A DNA stretch of 64,000 bases from Apodemus sylvaticus (GCF_947179515.1 NC_067473.1:76930936-76994935), one strand, 5' to 3'. Shown: positions 10,350 through 23,560, numbered from the stretch's first letter. A program made the numbers and translations. The notes: generated by a model not told the origin, from the sequence alone.

Positions 10350-10715
10350 TTCCTTAGTCCATCTGCACTACTGAGACACCCATTACCAGGTAATTTATGA
10401 ACACCAGAAATGTACTTTACAAAGTCCTAGCGGATTAGAAGCCAAGATCAAGATGCCAGCAGGACTTGCAGGAGTCTTCCCTCTGTTGCAGGTGGATACT
10501 GTGCTGCTGCATTCTCCAGAGCAGAGACACTGTGGCCTTGCCAGGCAGAAGCACAAACGAGGCATTTCAGAGCTCAATTGAGCATTTTTACTGGGTCATT
10601 CATGAGCATAAAGCCCTCATGGTCCAGTCACTGTTACATGCCCTACATCCTAACACCACCTTCTTGGAAGTGGCTCCAAATACACATTTTGGACAAACAC
10701 ATAGTTAAAATTATG
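10350..10715 (-). mobile_element. ERVL-MaLR solo LTR (MST/MLT1-like), fragment
   Basis: Antisense features of an old MaLR LTR: agccaagatcaagatgccag, then attcatgagcataaagccct, then the end block with aatacacattttggacaaac. It is an ancient long-terminal-repeat relic with no coding capacity. Confidence 0.7.
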
Positions 10716-10949
10716 GCCTTTACCCAGTAAACTTGTTTTTATTCTTTATGGCCCAATAAGATGCCCTTATCACAGGAAGCTTCCCCAAAGGCTCCTAGCA
10801 GTTAGTGTCCTCTTCCTTTGTGATCCAAAGGTACTTAATTTAAATTACTCATTATACCTCACTGAATTTATATCTATTTGCCTAGCTCCTATCCATTCTC
10901 ATAGCCTCATATCTTTTTCTCATTGATACTCACACAACTCAAGCAGTGA

Positions 10950-11045
10950 TTATCTCTAAGGATCTTTGGATTCTATTTATTATATCAACTATCTAAAACT
11001 ATTTACCAAATAAAAATGTGAATAAATGAGTAAGTGAATGAATGG
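10950..11045 (+). mobile_element. Possible L2 3' end
   Basis: The gaataaatgagtaagtgaat end resembles the L2 terminal tgaatgaa repeat. Weak. Confidence 0.3.
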
Positions 11046-13190
11046 ATATCTCGATGGGAATCTGAATATCTAGAATGTAGAACGCTTGACAGATGAGACC
11101 CATGACAATCACAGGCAAAGAGAGATGAAAGGATGGATGGGACTTCACAAAGTGATAAAACATCTACTATATGTACTTGTTACTTAAGGACCTGAATGGC
11201 TATGAATAATAAATACAGACAATATTTATGGGTACAGAGGTAAGTGCATTACATACCCTGGAGGATGGCAGTACTCTTTCTAAGCCATTACTACTTTGAT
11301 AGGTCAATATGGTTTTTGGCACGCACAATAGGTAGAAAAGGTGAGCTATGTACATGTCATAACAGTAATGAAGTATGGTTTAACCTCGTGAGTGGTATCA
11401 AGCCTGCCTTGTGCCTCTATGAACCATTTATCTCAATCCTACTTACTTGGAGGCTTACAGTTTTCATATATCTAAACAGCTCTTTCCAAGGTTTAGGTAA
11501 TGGTTCATATGCACAATAATCAGCTACTTGATTATACAAAAGAAAATTAAAATGTTATTTGATATGTTTTCCTGAAAAAAAGATAAAGTGGCAGCAGTGG
11601 GCAGCACACTGCAAACAGACCTGGCACCGTGGGAAGGCACAGCAATGGGCAGTGCAAAACCAGGTCAGGTCTTTAAGCATCAACACAGTAGTGGACATGG
11701 CAACACTAACTTTTGAAATACAAACAGCTGAGGGAACTAAGTGGACCCCAGAGCGTGGAAAAAAAGGAAAATACTAAGGATGACAGCATCATAAGGTCTA
11801 GCAATATGAACAGGAATGACAACTTACTATCTCAACAATGTGAGCCAGAATTTCTTTATAGAATGTTGGCCTCTGGAGAAAACTCCTTTGGGTTTGAGAA
11901 GACTTGATGTCTCTGAACTAACACTGACATCCTTAATCACAGAGCCTTGGGGCATAGAAATGAGAAGTTTAGCTGAGCCAAAGTCACAAGCATTTGAAAA
12001 GTCCTTTTCTAGGTCTGGTAGGAAAGGACTTTTTTTGAGAAATGGTAAGATTCTGATCAAAACTCATAATAGTGTAGAAAACCACATCTCTATAATGGCA
12101 GCTCACACTGTGATCTGTGCTGATTGTAACTGAATTCAGACTTGAGTTTTCTGGCACCATCATTGACTTGGTCGCAGCAGGAGGGGAAGGGCATGTGCTG
12201 TGACCAGCTCACAGGCGTCTTCACAACATGGAACATATTAGTGACAGGATCCAAAATGGCCGTTCAATTCAAGTCATTAAACCCACCAACCAAAATGGAA
12301 GACCAACTTCCAGCATTGTGTAAAATTTCAAATTTGTCTGAGATACAATAATTTCATCTGCATATTGTTCTAATAAATTCTCTAAGTATAAATGATAAAT
12401 AAAACAAATTTACAACCCACACTTATAAATAACAATTCCATGGGAAAAATAATGCTCAGTGGCATTGGGATTTTATCCCTTTTTCTTTAAGTGACTATTA
12501 CATATTTCATTTCTACTTGTGTTATCTAAGGACAGAGTACTTATTTGAGACATTTTTTCACTAATTTTTTTGTTTTATGTAAAATAAATATACATAAATT
12601 GTATATATGTGTGTATTTTATTTGTAAAAATTTTATTATTGCATATTCATTATATAAAACAATGGTTTCATAATACAATTTTAACCAAGTATACCATGTT
12701 GGCTATTTCATATCTCTATGAGCAATGATGTCTATTTTAGAATATTCATCTTCTGATCTGCTTTCCCTTGGAAAAAGGCAAAACTAGAAATATATAGATT
12801 TTACAAATTAACATATTCAAATAAGAGCTAAAATTATGCTATTACTAAAATGTGCATTAGTTAATAAACGAAGTCTAAAGTATGAGAGATAAGAGGGTTA
12901 ATAGTGAAACCTGAGCAATAAATATGGGCCTGCCTTTTACTGCTCTGAGAATGGATGTCGCACAAACTCAGCCTCTCAGCCCTTTGTTTTCCTAACACTG
13001 AGATAAATGAGAGAGATAATGCACAAGCCCTGGGCATGTGATATGCACACAGAAGCCGAGGAGCTCAGAGGACTCTGCTTCCCAAGGAGTCACATGCGGC
13101 TCATGGGTGATGGGAGGGAGGGAGATTTCTTTCAGTGGTGTATCCAACATGCTGCTGTAACCTAATGAAACTCACTCGTCAAAAAGAAGG
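11046..13190. other. Unique sequence, no gene supported
   Basis: Several overlapping short frames lie between 11244 and 12351 on the plus strand (the longest 105 codons). They carry no domain, splice or family signature that I can recognise, and their lengths are expected by chance. 12370-12900 is very AT-rich. Confidence 0.5.
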
Positions 13191-13285
13191 ACAAGGAAAA
13201 CAGAGGGAAGGGGAGGGGAAGGGAGGGAGAGAGGGAGGAAGGAGAGATGTGAAGGTAGAAAGGAGCAGTGAGGAGGGGAGCAACG
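13185..13285 (+). repeat. Purine-rich (GGGA/GGAA) tract
   Basis: Almost pure A and G over about 100 bases, mainly gggaggaag-type units. Low-complexity. Confidence 0.85.
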
Positions 13286-13289
13286 GCGG

Positions 13290-16200
13290 CTCAGCAACAC
13301 CCAGGATCAGGACCTCAAACCCATGGGAAACTGCAAAACCATGGCCCGAGCCACATGGTTGGGGTAGTTATATATATAATAATTAATATATGCTAATAAA
13401 ACGTTATAAGTGAACAAGTCATGCTAGTTGGCTCACTTAGGCAGGCAGATAAACTGCTCAGACAGGGTCCAGAGTACAGCAACCTCAGGACAGGACACAT
13501 TTGCTTTTGCTGTTAGCATCTGTAAAGTCGGGCTAGAAAATTATGTATCCATTAAATTTTATCTAAAATAAATTTACTATTTTTCCTGTCTGCAAAAACT
13601 TTTATCTCATGTCATCATGGTCCTCATCTTTCTCCAGTTCTACAACTGTAGCCCAGATGATAAATATTTACTAGGGTGAAAAGCTGTATGAGTGAAAATT
13701 ATTTTACTTTCTTTTATAATTCATAAAAACATAAGTGTGTTAAATTTTAGGGCAGTCTGCAATTGACAACATTTGTCAAATAATAAAAGATAATATAAAT
13801 TAGTCTTAAGCTATAATTCTCAAAAATTCTCAGTTTGTTCTCCATATTGTCTTCAGTTCATTCTGTAGGAAAATGATGGCAAACTCATTCAATGGGAACT
13901 GCCGTAAACAAGTGCCAACGCTACCTTTGTCACTCCCGTAATAGTAGAATACTGTTTTGCTGAGAGCACACCACCGCTTCTGCCATTCAAACCCCAGAAA
14001 GCTGTGATCTGCCGAAAGTGGGAGAAATGAGCACGTTAGTTACACTTCCTCGCCACAAGACGGAAAGGACGCTAAAACCATCCCTGAGCTTCCTTTGACC
14101 TCCGACATTGATGTGTAGCTCTCATCCCTTACAGTGGTGTTCACTGTCTGGTCACCAAACCTTCTCTACACAGTCTCAGGAAGGTACCAGAATGCACATT
14201 CTTGATATAATTGACCCATGGAGTCTCATTCTCAAATTTGTCATAAAAGGGAAAGGGAAGGAAGGGTTGACTTGGATCATTTATTTCTACTACCTCTTTC
14301 AGCTTGAAATTTCAGCTTAAAAGATTTTTAAAAATAAGCAGTACATGTGGAACGTGATCAGAAGGTCTGCAGCGACAAGCTATGTGAAGCTGCCTGGTAA
14401 TAAAGATGCTTGCATTCCCAGATCATAACCACCCCCACTCCGATTAATTTTATGCTTGTGCTGAAAGGAGACCGCCTGGTCGAGTCCCAATTACCAAGGC
14501 CAGTGGAGAGGGACACTGCAACAGGTAACAGACAACACATGAGCTGATCTGAACCACAGCAGGCTATGGACACTGGTCCAGTTACTTGTGAGAAACTCCG
14601 ACCTTGAGGACAGTCATGGCCTGAAGCTTTCCTGCAAGATGTATGGCACCGCCCCAGAATTGTTTACAAATGCCCCGGGCTGCACTGAAAGCCAGACTAT
14701 AATGCTCTGCTAGTACAAACTATGTAAAGCTGGTATTTCATGTTTGGATAAGGTTTTCAACATTTCCTTACATCAACTGCCTAAAGAGAACACTGCTTCC
14801 ATGAGTATGCCACAAACATGTCTTATCTTAAGATGGAAAGCAAACAAACCAACCAGCTTTAGCCTTTTTGCTGGCCCTTTAGCTCACCTTTTCTGCGTTT
14901 TTCCAGGTAACCAGCCTTTATGACAAAAGGAAGGTCCTGGGCTGCAATGGGAGGAAATTGGTTTCCTGTGGAAAGTAAGGGAAAGAAAAATCAGTGGGTA
15001 ATTCACTCTGGAGAATCCATGCTGACATCAACTCATTACATTCAATGTACTTTTAATTACTGCAATTACTCAAATCAGATATAACAACCTTACTTCAAAT
15101 CCATCCCATAGACTCCCTTCTCCTCTTGTAAATCTCAAGTAAGAAGGAAAAAGAATGTTCATGCTCCTAAATACAAATGCAGCATATCCTGCAGCTGATT
15201 ATCTCAGATGGGTGATATTTCCAATACATATTCAATAAACAGAGCTATAACAAATAAACCCAACAAATCCCAGATAGAGAGGTTCGACTAAAGGACAGAG
15301 GTTCTCTAGATGCAGAAATGATAGCCATCAAGAAAGGAAAACTACTGCTATACAGCTCTATATAGACAGCAACAGAGGATATCTGCCTTACACCAGAGAA
15401 CCATCTCTCGGAGAGACTGATTTGGCAACTGCACAGAATATGAGTTACTGTTATTTTTAAACTAGTTAAAACAATGTCCTTTTCTTAAATGAAAACAATA
15501 AATGAAGAAATTACATCTTAACTAAGGGCACGAAGAAAAAATTAACTTGTATTTAGGCTACTTTATTTATATATAGAAAATTACCACAGGGGATTAGTTA
15601 AAAGGCCACAAGCTTCTGGTATTCTTAAGAAATTGAACTATTTTTAATGGGTATTTATCTATTTACTTATTTATTACGACAATCCCGCTTTTCTAAAGCA
15701 AATCAAATATTAGCCAGTATAACTAACATCCTGTTGCTGGACACGGTGACATGCTCCAGTACGTCCAACATAAAAACACCTAATACCCAGCAAGGTAATA
15801 AGCAAGGACTGGGGCATCTTCTACACTACAACTTGCACTCTTGATGTAAAGCCCCTCGGACAGGTCAGGCAGTGGTACCTCAGAAGCATTCGGACAACAA
15901 CTAGATTCGGGCTCCTTTACACTAGTTCTAATGCAATGCGAATTTAAAAATTGCGGAGCTAGGGACCATCTAATGGTAAGAAGGCTGAACCAAACATGCT
16001 GTAGAGCAAATGGTCACTTTGTTTCCTTCTATACAGCTTACCCTCAACAAAAATCTATCCTGGATTACAGCAATTTTTAAAAAGCTTTAAATATGAATTA
16101 AAAATCAACAGAAGTTCTAACCTGTTAGTTTTACAATTAGCTTCTCATTTGGTTTCTTGAATGAACAGGGTCAAGGGATCATAGTTATTCAAAGACATTC

Positions 16201-16690
16201 CACAATAGAGTCTCTTATTTCTTATGAGCAGGTTAGAGGCCGCCAATTTCAATACTGGACTTGTAGGAGTCTAAAACCTTTTTTACTATTTTACCATTAA
16301 CAAGTTTTTTATAGTTGTTCAGGCTTGACATCATGCAGAGTTCCTGCTAGGCTTCTGAGCCCCTCCTTTGCTGACTAGTTTTCATTTTTTTACTTGCCAT
16401 GTATTCCGTCTTCGCCAGGAACACCATGCCTTTGAGCTAGCATAGTCTTCCTGCCACTTTCATAGCACTGACAGGTCCTTCCTGTTTACGCTGGGAAGGG
16501 GAAGGGATGGCTGTAGAGGCTGCTCTTTGCTCTTGTGATCTGTCACTCCGAGTCAAACCTTGGTCTAGTCAAATACTACGTCACCACATGATGGGACTTT
16601 ATCCTCGAAATGAAAATAGTGAAGAATAAACTCAACAGTTAATCAATTTCCCTCCATCCCTGAACACTAATAAAGTACTGATGGGCTTAT
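13290..16690. other. Unique sequence, largely repeat-free
   Basis: About 3.4 kb in which I recognise no SINE or L1, which is unusual for this window. Some blocks (for example 13880-14100) have the mixed composition of conserved noncoding DNA. A weak exon-like interval is listed separately at 14907-14974. Confidence 0.5.
14907..14974 (+). other. Exon-like interval, speculative
   Basis: Preceded by a pyrimidine-rich acceptor (ttctgcgtttttccag) and followed by a good donor (GAAA then gtaagg). The 68-base interval is open in one frame only (23 codons, starting VTSLYDKRKV). Short open intervals between plausible splice sites arise often by chance, so this is a pointer for a conservation check, not a gene call. 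Confidence 0.15.
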
Positions 16691-16699
16691 CAAAATCTT

Positions 16700-17849
16700 T
16701 TATTAAAATAATATTTTTATTAATTCTTTGAGAATTTCATACAACATATGATGATATTCCATCCCCTCCCATTTCCTCCCAAACCCACCTATACCTCTCC
16801 CTTTTTGTTTTTTTTATTTAAAATATCAAGTCCAATTTGTGCTGCCTACATATTCCTGATTGTGGGACTTGTCCTAGAGTATGCCAGACCAACCAGGAGC
16901 CACACCCTTAAAGAAAACCTACTTTCTCTATACCTGAGGCTATCAATGGTTGATAGCTCCTCAGCTGGGGGTGGGATTTTTGCGTTCGCTGCCCCTACCC
17001 AATCCTAGTGGTAGGATTTTGTCTGGCTTGAGCCCATGCAGGTCTTGGCACAAAGTCACAACTGTTGAGTTCATATATGCAACTTCCCTGTCAGTCTGGA
17101 AAACAGTGTTTTGTTGTAGTAAACAAAACGGGGGAGGGAGGAACAGAGATTACAGGCCAGTCCCTCTGATGAATATAGATGAAAAAATTCTCAAAGATTT
17201 AAACCTAATTCAAGAACACATTGCAAAGATTATCCACCATGATCAAGTCAGCTTTATCCAAGAGATGCAGGGATAGTTCAATATGTGTAAATCAATAAAT
17301 GTAATCCACCACATAAATAGATTCAAGGACGGAGACCACATGATCAACTCATTTAGATTCAGGAAAGGCTTCTGACAAAATCCAACATCTCTTCATGATA
17401 AAAGTACCAGAGAATCTATGGATAAAGGGGACACATCTCAACATAAAAAGAACAATACACAGTAGTCCCATAACCAGCATCTTGCTAAACAGAGAAAAAC
17501 CTCAAAGCATTCTACTAAAATCAGGAACAAAACAAGGCAGTCCTTTCTCTCTCTCTCCTGTCCTGTTCAATATAGCACTCCAAGTCCGAGGGAGATGAAC
17601 GGGGCACAAAGCAGGTAAGGAAGAAGTCAAAGTGTCCTGGTCTGCAGAAGATAGCTTCTATGCATAGAATTCTCCATCAGAAACCCCTACCGCAGATAAA
17701 TTGTAGCAAAGTAGTAGGATACAAAATGAACACACAAAAATCAGTGACCTCCCTGTACACCAACAACAAGCCTATCAAGGAAGCAGTCAGGGAAACAATA
17801 TCAGAACAAACAAACAAATCTAAGAAAGTAAATGACTTGTAAATAAAAA
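16700..17849 (-). mobile_element. Older L1 with probable 5' inversion
   Basis: 16700-17113 is an antisense L1 3' end (ttattaattctttgagaatt is the complement of a common older L1 terminus). 17114 onward flips to the sense strand and is ORF2 reverse transcriptase sequence. Imperfect candidate duplications flank it: cttatcaaaatctttt at 16686 and cttatccttaaattcttt at 17850. The layout is that of a twin-primed insertion much older than the one at 1660-3323. Confidence 0.65.
17114..17800 (+). pseudogene. L1 ORF2 reverse transcriptase fragment, decayed
   Basis: Recognisable ORF2 stretches include MNIDEKILKDLNLIQEHIAK, IIHHDQVSFIQEMQG and LLKSGTKQGSPFS. A stop at 17274-17276 replaces the tryptophan after GMQG. 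The catalytic FADD motif has decayed (the region reads SWSAEDS). Several frameshifts break the rest. Confidence 0.85.
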
Positions 17850-18400
17850 CTTATCCTTAAATTCTTTGTTTCCACCTTTAGTTGTGTAGAGTTCCCAAAT
17901 TGAGGGAGATAGTATTTCCTTTTACCTCTTCTTAATTCTCATGTTGAGTCTGAAATTAGGTCCAGACCTTTGGTAAATACGTTCATTTTAAGAAAAGCTA
18001 CCCTCTTAACACTTTTTTCATATCTGATGTCCATCATATGAGACTACTTCATGTTTCTGAGTCCTCTGCCTCAGTTCACATTGAGAACACTCTCCTACTC
18101 ATCCATCTGAGTTTACTTGTCTAACTTTTCTTTGGAAGCAGCCTCAGAAGTGCTCACGACCCTCAGTAATTCCAGTCCCCGGGGGATTCTGGCATCTTCT
18201 CACATTGCTGCGTAAGTCAAAGGCTGCATCCTCTACAACTCAGCCGATGCAGTGGTACAGTGAATGCATTCTTACTTGTCAATTCACAGTTCCGTTACAT
18301 TTATAATCTAAGGCTGGATGGAGATGACCTTAATACAAGACAGATCAGCAATTAGTCAACAAAGCTTTATGAGGCAGGTCAATCTTAGATCATAAAATTT
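17850..18400. other. No gene or repeat recognised
   Basis: Unique-looking sequence; nothing supported. Confidence 0.5.
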
Positions 18401-18404
18401 GTGG

Positions 18405-18533
18405 GTGGTTTTTGTTTTGCTTTGAGTCAAGGTGCCACTATACAGTCCTGGCTAAACTGGAACTTGGTAGACCTGTAGATCAGGCCTGCCTCTGCCTCAT
18501 GAGTGCTGGAATTAAAGGTATAAGCCACCAACA
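18405..18533 (-). mobile_element. B1 SINE, diverged
   Basis: Reverse complement of B1: T-rich tail, ggcctgcctctgcctcatga, gtgctggaattaaaggtata. Lies head to tail with the next B1. Confidence 0.85.
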
Positions 18534-18539
18534 ACCTGT

Positions 18540-18655
18540 TTTGTTTTTTGAGATAGGATCTCCTTTTGAAGCCTCGAATCAGTGACTATCCTTGAGATTC
18601 CAAGAGCTCTCCTGTCTTAGCCTCCTTAGCACTAGAATTACAAGTATGAATTTAG
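18540..18655 (-). mobile_element. B1-related SINE, strongly diverged
   Basis: ttttttgagataggatctcc, then agcactagaattacaagtat: a decayed B1 in the same orientation directly after the previous copy. Confidence 0.7.
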
Positions 18656-18659
18656 AAGT

Positions 18660-19143
18660 ATAACTATTCTTGGCTAACCTGCAAAACTTTGAAGCATATG
18701 TGTGTCTCATATGAACAGATGATAGCACTTTCCTGAGTCTCATCTAATGTCAAAGCTTTTCAGTGTAGTTATGCAACTGAAAGAATTATAAAGCATTACT
18801 AGCCATAGAACAGCAGTTTAATAGAGAATACCTACAAAACCTTCAATATGAGAACAGATGCTGTTTGGCAGTGTTTTCCTAGGACCTAGAAACCAAAGCC
18901 TAGCATAAGCTCACTTCCTATTCTAACCTGGCCTTTAAAAGGGATGCCTGTTAGCAGCCATGTATAGGACTAGCTCAATGCAGAGTTTATATGGTACTTT
19001 ATAACAGTAGGCTGCAGTCTTGACTTTCTCACTAGACTTTTAGCCACCGAGCCACAGCCTGTGCCTCAGACGCACTTCTTTAAGACACACAGATTCAGTT
19101 CTATATAAACTGTATTATACTGAATAGCTTAAGAAATGAATTT
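18660..19143. other. No gene or repeat recognised
   Basis: Nothing supported. Confidence 0.5.
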
Positions 19144-19370
19144 AGGGGCTGGTAAACAAGCTCAGTGAATAGAGGAGTTTGTTGCAAAGACCTGACAAGC
19201 TAAGTTTGAGCCACAAAAGCCACAGCAGGAGAGAACCAACTGGGCAATGTGCTCCAGAGCCTCCACACATATGCTGCAACATCAGTCCATCTCCACAGCT
19301 GTCTGTCTGTCTCTTTCTGTCTCTCTCACACACATACACATACAAATAATCATAAAGAATAAAAATTTAA
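19144..19370 (+). mobile_element. tRNA-derived SINE (B3/B4 group), diverged
   Basis: ggggctggtaaacaagctca (promoter end), gacctgacaagctaagtttg (B-box side), a gagagaaccaactgggcaat middle and a tctgtctctctcacacac tail. Confidence 0.7.
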
Positions 19371-19430
19371 TATATATTTCTGATATAAATAATTTTTGAA
19401 GAAACTAAGTTAAAGATCTTTTTAATAGTA

Positions 19431-19618
19431 GGGCTAGAGGCAGTTCAGCAGCTATGGCATGTACTGACCTTGCAGAAGAGCCTACACAGCAGCTCATAAT
19501 TGCCTGCAACTCTAGTTCCAGAGCACCTGATAGCTTTAGCCTCTAAGATCACCCCCCACATGTGCACCCAGACACTGCCATCATCACGTAATGAAAAATA
19601 ATAAAAAAAAAAAAAAAA
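19431..19618 (+). mobile_element. B3 SINE, diverged
   Basis: gggctagaggcagttcagca, cctgcaactctagttccaga and a pure A-run tail at 19601-19618. Confidence 0.8.
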
Positions 19619-19844
19619 ACACATCTTCTAAACTCTTGTTCATGGGATTTGTAGAAAATGTTCTAAAACATTCAACACAAACTAGAAAGAAAATTGATAA
19701 GAAGATAATAAATGCAGTTCTGCAATCATACATTCTAAAAACACAGGAGAATTAGATGGCATACAGATAATAGTGCAAGTGGTGAGTTTTATAGATTACC
19801 TTTGAGTAAAAAGAATAATTTTATAAACTTTTATTATACCTGAG

Positions 19845-19892
19845 AGAAAGAGAGACAGACAGAGAGAGAGACAGACAGACAGACAGAGACAT
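19845..19892. repeat. (GACA)n/(GA)n microsatellite
   Basis: Imperfect gagacagacaga units. Confidence 0.9.
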
Positions 19893-20189
19893 AAAACAAG
19901 CATTAAGCATCCAGTTACATACATCTGCTTATTCACTAATCAAACACTTTGAAACACCCAAAACACACACCAGACACTATGATGGGACAAGGGACGCAGT
20001 TACAGTCCTTTCTTTGATATGTTCATGATTAGGTGCTACTGAACTGATGAAGAGCCATGAAGCTCAGAAGGAAAGTCTGAAACAGCTGGAAAGGACAGTC
20101 AGGTTGGAAAAGCCAAGGGCCAGGCTCACACTCTCTGCCTCCTTACAATGATGGTAAAGACAGTGACACTGTACTGCAGCTGTGCGTCA

Positions 20190-20336
20190 GCCTCAGTGTG
20201 TCAGCTTAGGATGTGCTCCATGTGACCTTAAAGTTACCTTCCAGCCCAAGCCCAAGGCTGATGCCTCAAACTCCAGATTCTCCTGCCTCAGCCTCCTAAA
20301 CACTGGGATTACAGTTGTGTACCGCCACCTAGCTCC
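20190..20336 (-). mobile_element. B1-related SINE, diverged
   Basis: tctcctgcctcagcctccta followed by aacactgggattacagttgt and accgccacctagctcc is the complement of a B1 5' half. Confidence 0.75.
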
Positions 20337-20339
20337 AAT

Positions 20340-23089
20340 CAGTTTTAAACTTTATAGCTACTAACATAAAGCAAAAAAAAAACAGAAAAAGAAATTTAAG
20401 CAGAAGATACAGTCCTAAAAGTGTCTATTTTGGGTGAATTAATTTTGGCATAGTTCTTAAAATTAATTACATATCAAATTCCAAATACAGACAATGGTAT
20501 TTATCCCAAGGAGGTCATGAGAAACCATGAATGTTATGTCTACTGTGTGGACTACCTTCCTTTGGGGCTTCCAGAGCTGACATGACCCCATCACCTACGA
20601 GCTCTTCTGGTTAAGAGTTATTGTTAGCAGAACAATTTCATCATTTAGGTTTAACTCTTCAGTAAAAATAAGATAAAACTTCCACAAGACGCAGTATGTG
20701 CCAACAGCATGCTAAGTGACATCAGCGTGGCTTCATGTCTACAGTGCTGTTCCGCCTCACTTGACCCTCATGCTGAGGTAGCTCTGAGACTCCTCTGGGA
20801 AAACACTGGAGGAACCAGCACAGTCCAACCACTCACAAGTCTCTTAAAAACCCAAATAATATGCACCTACTCAAACCCATGCATATACATGGACCATGAT
20901 TTATTCCAAAACAACAAAGAACAATGGTGGACAAAATATTCTTTTATATATTTTTTTCCAAGATTTTGACTGTAATTAAATCATGTCTGAATGGACCATG
21001 ATACATAGTCTCAATAAAAGTAGAAGTTACATAAATTTAGGTAAATAGTAAGCTTTTCATGTTCTTAATATAAAGTCATTAATTAAATCAATCAACTAAA
21101 TTACGCCTCCATATAAACAGGTTTAAATTTTGTGCAATCAAGTTCTAATGAACACTGAAATGTAAAAACACATCAAATTTTTAAAAAAATGTACAAATTC
21201 TTCAGAGGATGCTGCTATGGCAATTCAATATTTGGTCCAATTATCTGTTACCAATCTAAGAAACCAGGTAGGATTTTTAATAATCCTCACAGAAGTAACT
21301 GGTAAAACCATTAGTTTATCAAATGATGACTTTTTTCAGAAAATGTTTTGGGGAAAAATACTTTAATGGCTACCACGTGAACTCTTGCAGATATCTAAGA
21401 ATAATAAATAAACCAACAGAAAAGGAGGTCAAGAATTAGAAGCAAAGCAACTGGAAATGAGAACAGACGTCAGTGCAGTCATTTGCTATCCAACTGTTCC
21501 CCACCTTCACTGCCGAGTTTACTCCAGATGTTCAGAAGTTACAAATGCCATGGCTTAGCACCTGGGACATGGTGCTTGCTAATAATACTCAATGGACAAC
21601 CAAGCATGTCCAGCTAAACAACATGGAATTCTACCAGCTAACTTATGAGGCTAGCAAGACCTGTCAACAGTGGAGAGGGTGTAAGAGACCTCCTTAGTGA
21701 CTGATGTCTGTGGATTAAAACCTCTAAGAACTCAACCATCTTATCCTACAAAATAGATCATAGCACCTAATATGTGCCACAACAGAAACACCTCTGTGGC
21801 AGAAAAAAATGAAAATGCCTGTCTAGAAGGAGTGTATAATTTACTTAAAATGTAAAACCATTTTCAATAAAACCAAACTAGACAGATAAAAATATAGAAA
21901 GATCTAAGAGATTCCCTAATATTTGAGTGATAAACAAAGCAGGAGAACACATAAACTGACATTGATATTTTTCAATGTGAAATAAAGGTTCTTCTGTATT
22001 TTATGTATCCATCCAATGCAGGAAAACCACACCCAAACTGTTAGCAGTTCTTATTTGTAGGAAGTAGGGTGTTTGGAAGATAAAAGCATTGTCTTTATTG
22101 GGATCATGAATTACATATTATTACATAATGCAATTTTGAATAGAAAATAATATCAGGATCTTAAGTAATTTCAAGTATTAAAACTAGAGCCAGATAACTA
22201 CACTAATAAATGTGTGAGACTTTATAAGTACAGGATTAAAGTACAATGATACAACATGGAAACAGTCAGCCTGTTAATGCAAAGGCACTTGGTGAGAATG
22301 TACAGAGAGCCAGCTGTCTTTAGTTAATCCACACCTCACACATCCACACAAGTCTCACTTTACCCACAAGGAACAACTTCCTGGCCACTCCTCTAGGAGC
22401 AGACTCTCTCCCTCCACAGTTAACAGAAACCCTCAGCACACTCGCCCACAGAAACAAATCTCAACTAAAAGGTTTTCTGACGGTAATAATAAACGTATCT
22501 GAGAAAAAAAACCACCTTATCCCTTAAAGAGACCAAAGAATGTATATTCCTGAAGGATAATTCTTACTAATGATTGTTAGTGTTGTTTTATCTATCTTAA
22601 AATTTTCACTTTGTTTGTATTAATTTTTTAGAGTAGCATGTAAGTAATGGACTTCATTCTAGCATTTCCATACAAATGTCCATGATACTTTTTAATGTTT
22701 TTTAAAATTGTTCCCCCCCAAAAAATTGAATTTAAATTTGTTGACTTCTGAGTGCTAAGATACTACATGTGGAGAATTCCACACTTGACCTCAGAACAAA
22801 GGTGGAGAAAAAAAAAACACTGTATAAAATTACCCTCAGGTTATGTGTATAAGGTAAATATGAAACTTAAATGATCAATCCAAGTCCCTAAATATCTAAT
22901 TGTTTATGTACAATTTTTGCAAAATCTAATAGGAAATTAAAGAAAATGGAAACATTTCTTAGTCCCAAGCATTTTGAATAAAATGTATCAATCAAGTTAT
23001 TTTATACAAATAAAATGATCTATGCTTTTTTCTCTGTCTCAACTTAAATGTCTTCAAACTCATGTGAAAGTATGCATTAAACCTTGTGC
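20340..23089. other. Unique AT-rich sequence
   Basis: About 2.7 kb without recognised repeats or coding signal. Confidence 0.5.
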
Positions 23090-23560
23090 CAGGCTTTAAC
23101 TGGTATTCCAAATTCCATCTGGGAAATGAATTTTATAGCTAAGCCGTAAACTTCTAAAATCCTGAAGTTTTAATAGATATGCTGACACAATCTTAACCAT
23201 AACAGTTCTAGCAACTGCTGTGGTAATAAATCTGTCTGTTTCTATTATGCCTGTGACAAATCCATTAATATGAATGATGTCCACTTCACACAGCACACTC
23301 CACAGCAACTGCACAAGTTATGTCATCTCCATTCTGAGTAGCAAATCAGTAATCAATATTTATAAAAGCAGCAGCTAATCCTTTGTAAAATCACTGCTTC
23401 TGTGATTGAAGAGTTTGTTCAAAACACACACTTAATCCCTCTTCATCTGCTTGAGCTTTCTGTTCATCCCAGCCTCTTACTGTGCTGGCTGAAGCAGATT
23501 AATACATCTCCACATGCTAAACATGACCTGACAATTGACACCAGGTAGTGCTGACAGGAT
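23090..23560. promoter_or_regulatory. Possible conserved noncoding element
   Basis: Repeat-free block of balanced composition with several homeodomain-like and nuclear-factor-like words (aatcagtaatcaatattta, cagattaatacatc, tgacaattgac). No frame is convincing. This is inference from composition only; cross-species alignment would decide. Confidence 0.3.

Noticed and set aside
11559..12133. Chain of overlapping plus-strand frames (72, 64 and 105 codons)
   Set aside because: Different frames, no recognisable domain, no splice structure; consistent with chance.
14420..14525. Exon-like interval ending in CAG/gtaaca
   Set aside because: The upstream acceptor is weak and alternatives abound; no support.
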